This document shows, in pieces, positions 27,718-36,443 of a DNA stretch of 64,000 nt. Position numbers and translations under genes: made by a program. Position 1 is the first letter of the stretch. Each line of letters begins with the position of its first letter. The DNA lies in NCBI GenBank assembly GCA_963807235.1, contig CAWEBF010000002.1, positions 1 through 64,000 of the forward strand. Reading direction: 5' to 3'. Under the pieces are notes generated by a model. The model worked only from the letters and a program-made list of their open reading frames with translations. It had not been told where the DNA came from and did not search any database. The stretch is from CAWEBF01 sp963807235 (lineage in GTDB: Bacteria; Acidobacteriota; Vicinamibacteria; Vicinamibacterales; UBA2999).

Positions 27718-30063
27718 CTACGGCGAGACGACCTCGAACTCCAGCGTTCGCAGCATCGTGTCCAGTTCCACCTGCAGTGCGTCCCGCGTGGCGGTCGCGG
27801 CCCTGATCTCGTTTCGAACCGTGTTCAGGCGGTCCTCCTGCCCCGCCAGCTCCCGCGTGTAGCGCCGCGTCAGCGCCCGTTCCTCGACGCTGCCGCGCAG
27901 AGCTTTCATGTTCTCGCGCAAGCGCGTCTGGTCGCTGACGATCCGGGCGTCCTGCTGTTCGAGCGACGCCACTCTTTCGCTGGCCGCGCTGACCTGCGCC
28001 TGCTTGTCCCATACCGGCTGCAGTGCCTTCCGCACGGCAGCGACGTCGAGGCCGCCCTCGGCATACAGGCGAAACTGCGCCTCGTCGAGGTCGAAGATAC
28101 CCATGGACGCCTCGGCGCGGCTGCGCTCGGGCACGGTGAGCGTCGCTTCGCCTTTTGCCCCCACCTGCAGCCGAAAACGCATCGCCGTGCCCGTCGTTTC
28201 CGCCGGCTGGATTCCATCGAGCAGTGTCCACCCTGCACGCACGGGGTGTTCGATGATGATGGTGCGCGGCGTCGTGTCCTCGTTCCTGACCCGGTAGACC
28301 CACTCGCTGCGGCTCTCACTCTGAGCGGTCACCAGGCCGTTGTGCGCGCGTATCCGGACGATGCGAAGCGGCCGATCGGTGGGCCGGGCGTCGACCTGCA
28401 CGGCGAGGTCGGACCCATAGGAGAGCAGCCGCTTTTCGTTCGGCTTCAAGGGCTCCACGATGCCTTCGCCGGCAAACGCGCCCGCGTCGATCACCGAGAA
28501 GGTGCCGCCGTCCAGCGTCAGGGACGACGTGTTGGTCAGCCACACGGCACGCAGCGGCCTGCCGGTGCCGGTCGCGCGGTTCCACACCGACACGCGTTCG
28601 GCCTCGATGGGCGTATTGACGATCGGCACGAGCGCGGACTGGTCCTTCCGGATGGTCACCGGCTGTCCGAGCCGATACTCGAACAGGTCGCCCAGTTCTC
28701 GAGCGTCCGCGTCCGACTGCATGCGGAGCGCGGCTTCGCCCGAACGGAACACGCCGCCGGCGGTGCCTCCGCCAGATCCCGTTCCGAGGCCGAGCCGCCG
28801 CCGCTGCGCAAAGTAGCGCGCTGCTGATCGACGAGGGGCGTAGACGCCCCGACCGTGACGGTCTCCGACAGCGCGCCGACGCGCATCGTGGTTTGGACCG
28901 TGGTGGTCGAAGCGGCCGTCACCGAAATCCCGTATGCGGCCGTGCTGAACCCGGCCAGCTCCGTCGTCAGCCGGTAGTTGCCGGGAGAGGCAGTGAGCAC
29001 GTAGGCGCCCGAGGCATCCGCGACAGCCGTTGCCACCACGCGGCCGCCCGCGTCGAAGAGCTTGGCGGTGGCACCCGGCAGGACGGAGCCGCTCTGGTCG
29101 CGAGCGACGCCTCGAACGGTGCCGGTGGAGACCTGGATCGCGGCCGCGTGCGTCTGCGGGGTCAGCAGCGTTCCCTGCGACAGCGACACCACCGGGCGCC
29201 GCGCATAGTGGGGCTGCGAGAGCTCCTGGACGAACGACTGCGGCGCGCCCGCAACGAGCGACAGCTGCACGTCTGTCCAGTCCTCCCCGATCGTGTTGTC
29301 CACAATCGCCCACCCCTGCAGGCGCGGCTTGTCGCCCGCGGCTTCCGGCAGCACCAGGCGGTAGGTGGACTTCCAGATCGGCACCTCGCTGATGTAGCTG
29401 ACGAACAGCCGCCGCGTGCCGGTGCCGCGTGGCATTCAGCACCATGCGGCGCACGTCCGCATCGCGCCCCGACGCGACGACGGCCAGATAGCGGCTGATC
29501 TCATCGCGCAGATCCTGCTCGCCAATCCGGATCGTGACCTCGGGCCCCATGACCACGCTGCGCACGGCGCCCGACGAGCCCACCACCGTCAGCGTATCCA
29601 CGTCCTCGGAGCGGTTGTCGATCGTGCGCGTCTTGCGCTCCACGCCGAGCAGACGCCCCTCGATGGTCCCGCCGGGCGCCCGCACCTCCACGCGCGCGCC
29701 GCGGAGCGCGTTGTAGAACTGCAGCGCGTCGGCGCGTGAGCCCAGCGGCACGCGCAGCGCCCGCAGGCGCTGGTCGATGGGCGCCACCGAGTTGTAGTTG
29801 ATGGCCGAAATCTGGCCGTTGTCGAGGTCCAGCGCGGTCAGCGACTTCAGCACGTCGTTCAGCTGGCCGCTCGTGAACTGGATAGAGACCTCGCGCGAGC
29901 CGCTCACGTTCCCGACGTGCTCGAAGTAGCCGACGCCGCTCTTGTAGAGGATCACCCGCCTGGCCGGCAGCTGCACGGGCTCGGGCTCTGGACCCTGTGC
30001 CCCAACCGACGACACCACCACCGCCGCGGCCAACGCCGATGACATGAACACACGAGCGCGCAT
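27718..30063 (-). CDS. DUF4139 protein with inserted carboxypeptidase-regulatory-like domain, frameshifted
   Basis: ATG 30063 follows GGAGGTGC and gives MRARVFMSSALAAAVVVSSV, a signal peptide. DUF4139-type N-terminal part: ARRVILYKSGVGYFEHVGNV, IQFTSGQLNDVLKSL. After a break near 29430: VSYISEVPIWKSTYRLVLPE, WAIVDNTIGEDWTDVQLSLV. Then an unusual insertion VRGVARDQSGSVLPGATAKL...YVLTASPGNYRLTTELAGFS, a CnaB/CarboxypepD_reg-like domain ending in a plug-like VTVGASTPLVDQQ. After a break near 28790 come the C-terminal DUF4139 strands (YSNRF-type core) and a long coiled coil (ENMKALRGSVEERALTRRYT). About 770 residues joined. Function unknown; probably a periplasmic or surface protein. Confidence 0.75.
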   Translation of the reverse strand: MRARVFMSSALAAAVVVSSVGAQGPEPEPVQLPARRVILYKSGVGYFEHVGNVSGSREVSIQFTSGQLNDVLKSLTALDLDNGQISAINYNSVAPIDQRLRALRVPLGSRADALQFYNALRGARVEVRAPGGTIEGRLLGVERKTRTIDNRSEDVDTLTVVGSSGAVRSVVMGPEVTIRIGEQDLRDEISRYLAVVASGRDADVRRMVLNATRHRHAAAVRQLHQRGADLEVHLPPGAAGSRGRQAAPAGVGDCGQHDRGGLDRRAAVARCGRAAVVRPGALAAPLCAAPGGVAVAGNAADPADARGRDPGLHRHRSRRRSRPERLRPAGCHRQALRRGRPRGGNGCRGCLGRLRAHCLSRQLPADDGAGRVQHGRIRDFGDGRFDHHGPNHDARRRAVGDRHGRGVYAPRRSAARYFAQRRRLGLGTGSGGGTAGGVFRSGEAALRMQSDADARELGDLFEYRLGQPVTIRKDQSALVPIVNTPIEAERVSVWNRATGTGRPLRAVWLTNTSSLTLDGGTFSVIDAGAFAGEGIVEPLKPNEKRLLSYGSDLAVQVDARPTDRPLRIVRIRAHNGLVTAQSESRSEWVYRVRNEDTTPRTIIIEHPVRAGWTLLDGIQPAETTGTAMRFRLQVGAKGEATLTVPERSRAEASMGIFDLDEAQFRLYAEGGLDVAAVRKALQPVWDKQAQVSAASERVASLEQQDARIVSDQTRLRENMKALRGSVEERALTRRYTRELAGQEDRLNTVRNEIRAATATRDALQVELDTMLRTLEFEVVSP

Positions 30064-30476
30064 GAAGCACCTCCGTGGTCGGTTTAGACCACCAACGATG
30101 CTTTTCGGTCCGTCGTCCGATGTCGGACCGTCGTGCGGCAAGTGCTGGCAGCTCCTTCTGAGCAAGACCCGTGCTATCGCGCGTCCCGCGATTCGCGCGT
30201 AGGACGTGGTGTACAATGCCGATCCGATAGCCCTGCCGTGGATCGCGGATCCACGTCGTTGGACGCGCGCGGATTGGTTCCCCGCCGTGTTCCAAAGCAG
30301 GTCACGGTTCCTGTCACGTGTGACCAACCGTGCGCGTCGCGACGGTTCGACGCCGTTTTTCGCGGCTCCTCTCGCGCCGCCGTCTGTGACGCGCTGACGC
30401 GCTCCGATCACTCCCATCAGGCTTCATACGATGTAGAGGCACGCGCGCATGTGCGCGCAAGGAGCGGGCGATCGTC
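30064..30476. promoter_or_regulatory. Divergent promoter region before the Ub/Pup-like operon
   Basis: 413 bp between the divergent DUF4139 gene and the first conjugation gene; no gene seen. A perfect GC palindrome GCGCGCA-TG-TGCGCGC lies at 30443-30458, just before AAGGAGCGGG (the ribosome-binding site) and the ATG at 30477. It could be an operator or mRNA leader hairpin controlling the operon. Inverted sequence GTCGGACC/GGTC-like near 30105-30135 may belong to the DUF4139 promoter. Confidence 0.45.
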
Positions 30477-30949
30477 ATGGCGCATCTCTGGGTCTCTGAT
30501 ACCGCAAGCGAGTGGGTTCCCACACCGCTCGTGGAGGACTCGATCTCTCTGACGGCCCTTGTGCGGCTGCACCGCACGGCGGATCCGCCGAATGCGTGGG
30601 CGATTCTTTCCGCTGAGCCGCGGCTGCGGCTGAACGGCCTCCCCGTGCCGCTGGGCCTGGCGGTCCTGGAGGACCGCGATGAGATCCGCGTGCCGGGCCT
30701 CACCACGTGGTTTTCGACCGAGATGCGTGCGCGCGTCGAGCCGTATCCGCCGTCGGACGCGCGCGGTATTGTCCCCGCTGCAAGCAGGGGATTGACACCG
30801 GCAGCCCGGCGGTCCGGTGCCCGCTGTGCGGCCTGTGGCACCACGGCTCCGACGACCTGCCGTGCTGGACCTACGCGCTCACCTGCGCGGCCTGCACCCA
30901 GGACACCGCGCTCGATGCCGGCTACCGCTGGACGCCGGAGGGCCTCTAG
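30477..30949 (+). CDS. FHA-like plus RING-like zinc-finger protein, frameshifted
   Basis: Residues 1-95 (MAHLWVSDTASEWVPTPLVE ... LRLNGLPVPLGLAVLEDRDE) resemble an FHA-type beta-sandwich with the usual 'LNG.P...G...L.DrDEI' pattern. After one indel near 30755 the C-terminal part has CPRC, then VRCPLCGLWHH, PCW and CAAC, spaced like a binuclear RING or treble-clef zinc finger. Joined length is ~157 residues. RING fingers are E3-type adaptors that bring an E2 to the substrate. This is the first gene of the operon, ending 2 bp before the E1 start, so an E3-like role is reasonable inference. Confidence 0.65.
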
Positions 30950-30951
30950 CC

Positions 30952-32063
30952 ATGGCGCATGCGGTCGTCGTGGGCGCCGGGGCCATCGGGTCGCACCTGC
31001 TCGGGCACCTCGGGCGCATGGCCGCGGTGACGGCGGTCACCGTGATCGATCGCGACCGCTACGAGCAGTCCAATCTGCTCGGCCAGAACATCTACACACC
31101 CGATGTCGGCAAGTCGAAGGCCCAGGTGCACGCGCGGCGGCTGCGCCAAATCAACCGCGACCTGCGCACGCGTGCCTTCGAGCAGCCCTTCGAGGACCTG
31201 CCGCTCACGTGGCTGCAGTCCGACGTGATCCTGGCCGCGGTGGACTCACGCCGCACGCGGATGGCGATCAACCTGGCCGCCTGGCGGCTGAGCGTGCCGT
31301 GGATCAACGCCGGCGTGGACGCCGACGGGATGCTGGCGCGCGTGCAGGTGTTCACGCCGGGACCGGGGACACCGTGCCTCGAGTGCGCCTGGAGCCCGCG
31401 GGACTACGAGCTCGTGGAACAGGCCTACCCGTGCCAGGCGCAGGGCGGCGTGCTGCCGCCCACCCAGGCACCGTCGGCGCTTGCGGCCCTGGCCGCGTCG
31501 CTACAGGCGATCGAGTGCGGGAAGCTGCTGGCCGGCGAGCGCGACCACGTGCTGGCTGGCCGGGACGTGATGGTGGATGCGCGCCACAGCCGCCACTTCG
31601 TCACCTGCTTTCGCCACAACCCCGAGTGTCACATGCCCGACCACGAAGGCTGGGCCGTGGCGCCCTACGACGCCGACCCGGCGTCCACCACGCTCGACGA
31701 GCTCCTGGCGACGGCGAGCGCGTTGCGCGGCGCCGGCGACGGGCCTGCGGATCGGTGTGGCTGGACAGGTGGTGGCTGCCGCCGTGACGTGCGAGCAGTG
31801 CGGCGCCCGCACGCCAGCCGGGTTCGTGTTTCGCGGCGAGCGCCGCCGCGCCACTCCTCGCTGCGCGTCGTGTGGCGGCCGCCAATCACCCGCGGGCTTC
31901 GACTTGCACGACGCGCTGGATCCGGCGGGCTGGCCCGACGAGGTGCGACAGCGTTCGCTGACCGAGTTGGGGTTCGTGGCCGGCGATGTCGTCAACGTGA
32001 TCACGCGGCGACGTGACCCTGCATCTCGAGATTGGAGGCGGCTCATGGCCGATCGCATCCTGA
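30952..32063 (+). CDS. E1-like (ThiF/UBA) activating enzyme, frameshifted
   Basis: ATG 30952. Adenylation domain: VVVGAGAIGSHLLGHLG (nucleotide-binding loop), VIDRDRYEQSNLLGQNIY, GKSKAQVHARRLRQIN, AAVDSRRTRMAIN. The cysteine region GTPCLECAWSPRDYELVEQA follows, then PTQAPSALAALAASLQAIE. An E1 adenylates the C-terminus of a ubiquitin-like protein and takes it as a thioester. A C-terminal extension in other frames (31740-32063) adds two more CxxC pairs (CEQCG, CASCGG), a zinc ribbon, and an acidic strand VTLHLEIGGGS. The extension runs into, and possibly overlaps, the E2 start at 32045. About 370 residues. Confidence 0.85.
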
Positions 32064-32595
32064 ACGCGTTCCTGACACGGCAACAGGAAGAGGGCCTGGC
32101 GTTGGCGGCGCAGTCCGACCTGCTGTCGCTTCAGCCCATCGACTGGACCGGCGATCGCTACGTGGCGGAGTTCCGCTGCACCGGGCCTGGTGGAGCGCGC
32201 CCCGGGCCATGTGGAAGAGGCCAGCCTGTTCCACGTCGGCCTGTGGTTCCCGTCCAACTACCTACGGGAAGCCGACCCTTTCCGCGTGCTCACCTGGCTG
32301 GGGCCGCGGCAGATCTGGCACCCGAACATCTCCTCCACGCTGCCGGTGATCTGCGTGGGCCGGCTCGCTCCGGGGACCGGGATCGTCGACCTCCTGTACC
32401 AGGTGTTCGAGATCATCACGTGGAACAAGGTGACGATGCGCGAAGACGACGCGCTGAACCGCGCCGCGTGCCAGTGGGCGCGGCAGCATCCCGAGCCGGT
32501 TCCCGGTGGATCGCCGTCCACTCAAGCGACGCGCGGCGGCGCCGCGCATCCACGACGTCCCCGCACGGAGCATCGGCGATGGCCAGACTGTCTGA
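32045..32595 (+). CDS. E2-like ubiquitin-conjugating enzyme, frameshifted
   Basis: ATG 32045: MADRILNAFLTRQQEEGLAL, helix 1, then the beta-sheet (YVAEFRCTG). After an indel near 32190 comes VEEASLFHVGLWFPSNYLRE, then the UBC core IWHPNISSTLPVICVGRLAP. The HPN tripeptide and the cysteine eight residues later (VICVG) are the defining E2 catalytic features. GTGIVDLLYQVFEIITWNKV forms the following helix. The end reads PVDRRPLKRRAAAPRIHDVP after another indel near 32500, with a stop at 32593-32595. About 180 residues. It would take the ubiquitin-like protein from E1 and transfer it to lysines. Confidence 0.85.
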
Positions 32596-33377
32596 CTCGC
32601 GCATCGATCGGGTGCTCGAGTGCGTGCCGTCCAGCGTGGCCTGGCGCGTCACGAGCGACTGGCTGGAGCTGACGTGCCCGCTGCCTGCGGAAGTGGGCGG
32701 CCTCGACGACGGCCAGGCGCTGCGCGTGAACGCCTGGCTGCATGGCGCCTCCCGCCTGGTGCGTCCGCTCGACGCCGCGGTTGCCGTACGTGCGTGCCGA
32801 CGTCGCGCTGGATGCCGGCGAGGGCCTTGACGACGCCGTGGCGTCCGCGTGCCTGGACCTGGCCTACGCGGGCCATGTGGCGCACGCCGGCACGGACCCC
32901 GTGACCACGGAGTGGGTGCCGCGCGCGAGCGACATCAATGGCTCCGAGACCGCTCGATTCTCGTCGAGCCGCGACATCGTGACGCGGGGCGGAACCTATC
33001 GGGCGCGTGTGGAGGAGTCTGGCGCCCGCACGCGCGTGATCGTCGAGCTGGGCGACTTGTCCGGCTATTCGGCCGCCGCCTTGCGTGCCGCATCGGAGCT
33101 GCTCGTCGCCGCTGGGGCCGCCGTGCCAGGTGTGAGCCCCGCGCTCAGCGAGCGCGGGGGCGATCTGGTCGCGGTGTGCGCGGCGCCGGTCCGCACGATC
33201 TCCGAGCGTCACCTGGCGCGCGCCTTGCTGGCCGTGGCGTCAGCCTGCGACACGTGCGGCCGAGAGCTGCTGGCGCTTCGCCATGACAGCCTGGCGGCCG
33301 CCTACCTGAGGTGCGCCTTCCCGGCGCACGAGAGCCCGCAACCGTACCTGGAGGAACAGTCATGCATGCAGCCGTAG
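32579..33377 (+). CDS. Conserved-position hypothetical protein of the Ub-like operon, frameshifted
   Basis: ATG 32579 overlaps the E2 end. MARLSDSRIDRVLECVPSSV and VTSDWLELTCPLPAEVGGL come first; after an indel near 32790 the text reads YVRADVALDAGEGLDDAVAS, EWVPRASDINGSETARFSSS, RARVEESGARTRVIVELGDL and ACDTCGRELLALRHDSLAAA, to a stop at 33377. About 265 residues, mixed alpha/beta, with a CxxC pair near the end. I recognise no family. Location between E2 and the ubiquitin-like gene, with overlaps on both sides, makes it a likely subunit or substrate adaptor. Confidence 0.6.
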
Positions 33378-33643
33378 CCGAACGTGGATTCGAAGTGAGC
33401 GACGTGACCGGCCAGAAAGTGCTGGCCGTCTCGGATGTCCCGGAGGACCTGACGGTCAACGACCTGATTCAGGGGCTGGTGGGCCGCATGCGGCTGCCCG
33501 CCAACGACAGCGCGGGGCGGCCCTTGAGCTACCACGCGCGTCTGGACCGCGAGGGGCGGCACCTGCAGGGCGCCGAGCGCGTCCAGGAAAGCGTGCAGAC
33601 GGGGGACCGCCTGGTCCTGCAACCCAACGTGGACGCCGGTTAG
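33362..33643 (+). CDS. Ubiquitin-like beta-grasp protein (YukD/EsaB-like)
   Basis: 93 residues from ATG 33362. Two N-terminal strands (FEVSDVTGQKVLAVSDV), helix LTVNDLIQGLVGRMRLP, then YHARLDREGRHLQGAERVQE and the last strand TGDRLVLQPNVDAG. The pattern 'LTV.dLi..L...L ... L...GR.L.....v.e.....GD.LvLqP' matches YukD/ubiquitin-like beta-grasp folds found in bacterial E1/E2/JAB operons. It ends in DAG, a single glycine rather than GG, so it may need an unusual C-terminal chemistry or be a non-conjugated scaffold. It overlaps the preceding gene by 16 nt; a GGGGGAGGG site for JAB follows 5 bp later. Confidence 0.75.
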   Translation: MHAAVAERGFEVSDVTGQKVLAVSDVPEDLTVNDLIQGLVGRMRLPANDSAGRPLSYHARLDREGRHLQGAERVQESVQTGDRLVLQPNVDAG

Positions 33644-33657
33644 GGGGAGGGCAGCGC

Positions 33658-34742
33658 GTGCGGTGCGCCTATCGTTTCGTGCTCGAAGTCCGGACGGCCG
33701 ACGGGAGCCGCGTGCTGGTGCGCGAGGCGCTGCACCCGGATTGGGAGCCGGCCATCGAGGCCGCCCGCTTGATCGGGCTGCGCGCTCACGGCGTGTGGCA
33801 TCAGCCCGGCGACGGCGAACCGATTGTCGTGCCGCTGTGGCACGAACGAGCCGGCGAACCGGTGGTGCGCGCCGTCCGCGTCTGCCTGGCGGGCGGCGGG
33901 CACGACTGGTACGCGGACGTCCCGGCAACGGGTACTTCAACGACGCGGCGCGTGCGGTCGTCGCCGCCCGCGTCGCGGCCGGAACACTCGATGCCGAGGA
34001 GCAGGTGCGGTACGGCGTCGCGGCGTATCTCGAACCGGTGCCTGCGACAGCGCCTGCGTTGTCTTTCACGACGCACCCGCAACCCCAACCCATCGAGGTG
34101 CGCGATCGCGGCTTCGCGGCGCTCGTGGCCGGGTCGATGGAGTGCGGCGACCACGATGCGACGGACATCGAGGTCGTGCTGCCCGAAGCCGTGCTCGAAG
34201 AGATGTGCGCGCTGACGCGCGAGGCGGGCGAGCGCGAAACCGGCGGCGTCCTGCTGGGGCACGTGTGCCGTGTGGATGGCCGCAACGACGTCGGCGTGGA
34301 GGTGACCGCGCACGTCGCCGCGCGGCACACAGTGGGAGACGCCGTGAAGCTCACTTTCACGTCCGACACCTGGACCGACGTGCGCGCCGCGGTGGCCTTG
34401 CGCAACGCCGGCGAGCTGCTGGTGGGATGGTGGCATTCCCATCCGGCGCACGCCTGGTGCAAAGCCTGCCCCGTCGAACGCCAGCGGGTCTGTCATTTGA
34501 GCACCGGCTTTCTGAGCGCGGAGGACCGCGCGCTCCATCGGGCGATGTTCGCATCCGCCTTCACGCAGGCGCTGGTCGTCACGCACTCGGCGGCCGGCCT
34601 CGAAACGAAACTCTTCGGCTGGCGCCGTGGTTCGCTGCAGCCGCGCGGCTTCCGTCTGATTCATGGGCTCCAGGCTCCGGGCTCCGGGCTCCAGGAAAAG
34701 CCAGGCGCCGGGCTCCAGGAAAGGAACGAGGTGCACGTGTGA
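33658..34742 (+). CDS. JAB/MPN metalloprotease (deubiquitinase-like), frameshifted
   Basis: GTG start 33658 after GGGGGAGGG. N-terminal ~95 residues (MRCAYRFVLEVRTADGSRVL...) precede an indel near 33930. The JAMM domain follows: ETGGVLLGH (catalytic Glu), LLVGWWHSHPAHAW (HxHP) and FLSAEDRALH (S-x2-D). A cysteine-rich insertion CKACPVERQRVC sits between HSHP and the S-x2-D, typical of a zinc-stabilised loop in bacterial JAB. It would cleave isopeptide bonds or process the ubiquitin-like protein C-terminus. The last ~20 residues (LQAPGSGLQEKPGAGLQERN) are translated heptamer array. The stop overlaps the ATPase start by one base. Confidence 0.82.
34665..34719. repeat. Heptamer array, single orientation, inside the JAB C-terminus
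   Basis: Four in-phase GGGCTCC/AGGCTCC units (34665-34692) are followed by an AGGAAAA-type unit. After a 3-bp break come AGGCGCC and GGGCTCC units. It replaces or extends the end of the JAB gene; the natural stop was probably before it. Confidence 0.8.
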
Positions 34743-36433
34743 TGCGACGCCGACACAGACAGGACACGGAGGACGCCGAGCTTCGGGCCGTTCTCGATCG
34801 CCTGACCGACCTTTCGCCTTCGGGCCCGTCGCTGCAGGAACAGTGCGTGCTCGTCGAGCACGCCCGGGCGCGCGGCGCGGAGACGAGCCGCGCCGTTGAC
34901 CACTGGCTGCTGTACGAGATCGACGAGCTGCGGCACGGCCTCAACGAGGCACAGGCACACCAGGCCGAGCTGCGGAAGCTGCACGCCCGGCTGACCAGCC
35001 CCCCGTGGTTCACCGCTGTCTTCCTGCGGCTGGTGGAAGGGCTGGACGACAAGGTGCTGGTGGCGCACCAGGGCATGCCGCGCGTGGTGACGCCGGCGCC
35101 GGACCTGGATCCGCGGACGCTGACGATCGGCGACGACGTGCTGCTCACGCAGGACCTGAACGTCGTGCTGCGGCCCCTGGCGCCCAGCGTCACACGCGCG
35201 TGCGAGGTGGCCGAATTCCAGCAGGTCCTCGACGACGGGCGCCTTGTCCTCAAGGCGCGTGAGGCCGAGGCGATCGCCCGTCCGGCCGGCGCGCTCGACG
35301 CCGCCGCGCTGCGCGCCGGCGATCGCGTCCGCTGGGATCCGGTGCTGGCGCTGGCGTTCGAGCGGCTGCCGCGGACGTCCGACTCCAGCTTCTTCCTGGC
35401 CGAGATGCCGGACGAGCGGTTCGAGGACATCGGCGGCCTGGACCACCAGATCGAGCGGCTGCAGTGGAGCATCCGCCTGCACGTGCACCACCCCGAGCTG
35501 GTATCGAAGTACCAGTTGCGCCGGGCCGGCGCGGTGTTGCTCGTGGGTCCACCCGGAACCGGCAAAACGATGGTGGCGCGTGCGCTGGCGCGCTGGCTCG
35601 GGGAGCTGTCGCCGGGCGGCCGGTCGCGGTTCATGCACATCAAGCCGGGCGCCCTGCACAGCATGTGGTACGCGCAGAGCGAGTCCAACTACCGGGAGGT
35701 CTTTCGCGTGGCGAAGGAAGCCGGGGCGCGCGAGCCCGGCGTGCCGGTGATTCTGTTCTTCGACGAATTGGACGCCATCGGGCACACGCGCACAGAGGGT
35801 CCCGGACGTGTGGACGACCGCGTGCTCACGAGCTTCATGTCTGAGCTGGACGGTCTGGAAGCGCGCGGCAACGTCCTGGTGGTGGCCGCCACCAACCGCC
35901 CCGAGTCGCTCGATCCGGGCCTGCTCCGGCCCGGCCGCTTCGGCGACCTGGTGCTGGAGGTGCCCCGGCCGTCGATGGCGGCGGCCCGCGCGATCCTCGA
36001 GCGCCACATGCCGGTGTCGGCGCCCTACGCCGGTGGCGCGGCCGACGATGCGCGCCATGACGTGATCGACGCCGTGGTGTCGCGGCTCTACACCCCGAAC
36101 GGCGAGGGCGAAGTGGCGTCGCTGGTGTTTCGCGACGGCACGCGCCGGGCGATCCTCGCGCGCGATCTGGTCAGCGGCGCCGTGCTGGCCAACATCGCGC
36201 GGGTGGCCAGCGAGCGCGCCTGCCTGCGTGAGCACGCGGGCGGCCTGCCCGGCATCGGCCCGGGCGACGGCGTGGAGGCGGTGGCGCGTGAGATCGATCG
36301 GGCGATGCTGGCGCTGACGCCATTCAACTGCCACACGCACCTGTCGGGCCTGCCGCAGGATCTCGCCGTGGCGCGCGTGGAGCCGTCGGCGCGACAGGCG
36401 CGCCAGTCTCGCCGTGTGCTGAACGCCGCGTAG
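34742..36433 (+). CDS. Mpa/ARC-like AAA+ unfoldase
   Basis: 563 residues. The N-terminal coiled-coil (about 45-85: AVDHWLLYEIDELRHGLNEA) is the kind of helix that binds Pup in Mpa. An OB-like interdomain follows (about 100-215). AAA core: GGLDHQIERLQ, Walker A GPPGTGKT (269-276), Walker B ILFFDELDAIG (337-347), sensor AATNRPESLDPGLLRPGRF. Mpa/ARC rings unfold pupylated proteins and feed them to the 20S proteasome. Mpa ends in a GQYL docking motif; this protein ends RRVLNAA, so no such motif is seen. Starts one base inside the JAB stop; 10 bp before the Dop-like gene. Confidence 0.88.
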   Translation: MRRRHRQDTEDAELRAVLDRLTDLSPSGPSLQEQCVLVEHARARGAETSRAVDHWLLYEIDELRHGLNEAQAHQAELRKLHARLTSPPWFTAVFLRLVEGLDDKVLVAHQGMPRVVTPAPDLDPRTLTIGDDVLLTQDLNVVLRPLAPSVTRACEVAEFQQVLDDGRLVLKAREAEAIARPAGALDAAALRAGDRVRWDPVLALAFERLPRTSDSSFFLAEMPDERFEDIGGLDHQIERLQWSIRLHVHHPELVSKYQLRRAGAVLLVGPPGTGKTMVARALARWLGELSPGGRSRFMHIKPGALHSMWYAQSESNYREVFRVAKEAGAREPGVPVILFFDELDAIGHTRTEGPGRVDDRVLTSFMSELDGLEARGNVLVVAATNRPESLDPGLLRPGRFGDLVLEVPRPSMAAARAILERHMPVSAPYAGGAADDARHDVIDAVVSRLYTPNGEGEVASLVFRDGTRRAILARDLVSGAVLANIARVASERACLREHAGGLPGIGPGDGVEAVAREIDRAMLALTPFNCHTHLSGLPQDLAVARVEPSARQARQSRRVLNAA

Positions 36434-36443
36434 GAAGGACACC

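Noticed and set aside
31577..32830. Single E1-E2 fusion protein
   Set aside because: One frame reads from the E1 end into the E2, but it needs an indel in E1 and lacks the E1 core; overlapping separate genes with a TGA/ATG arrangement are more likely.
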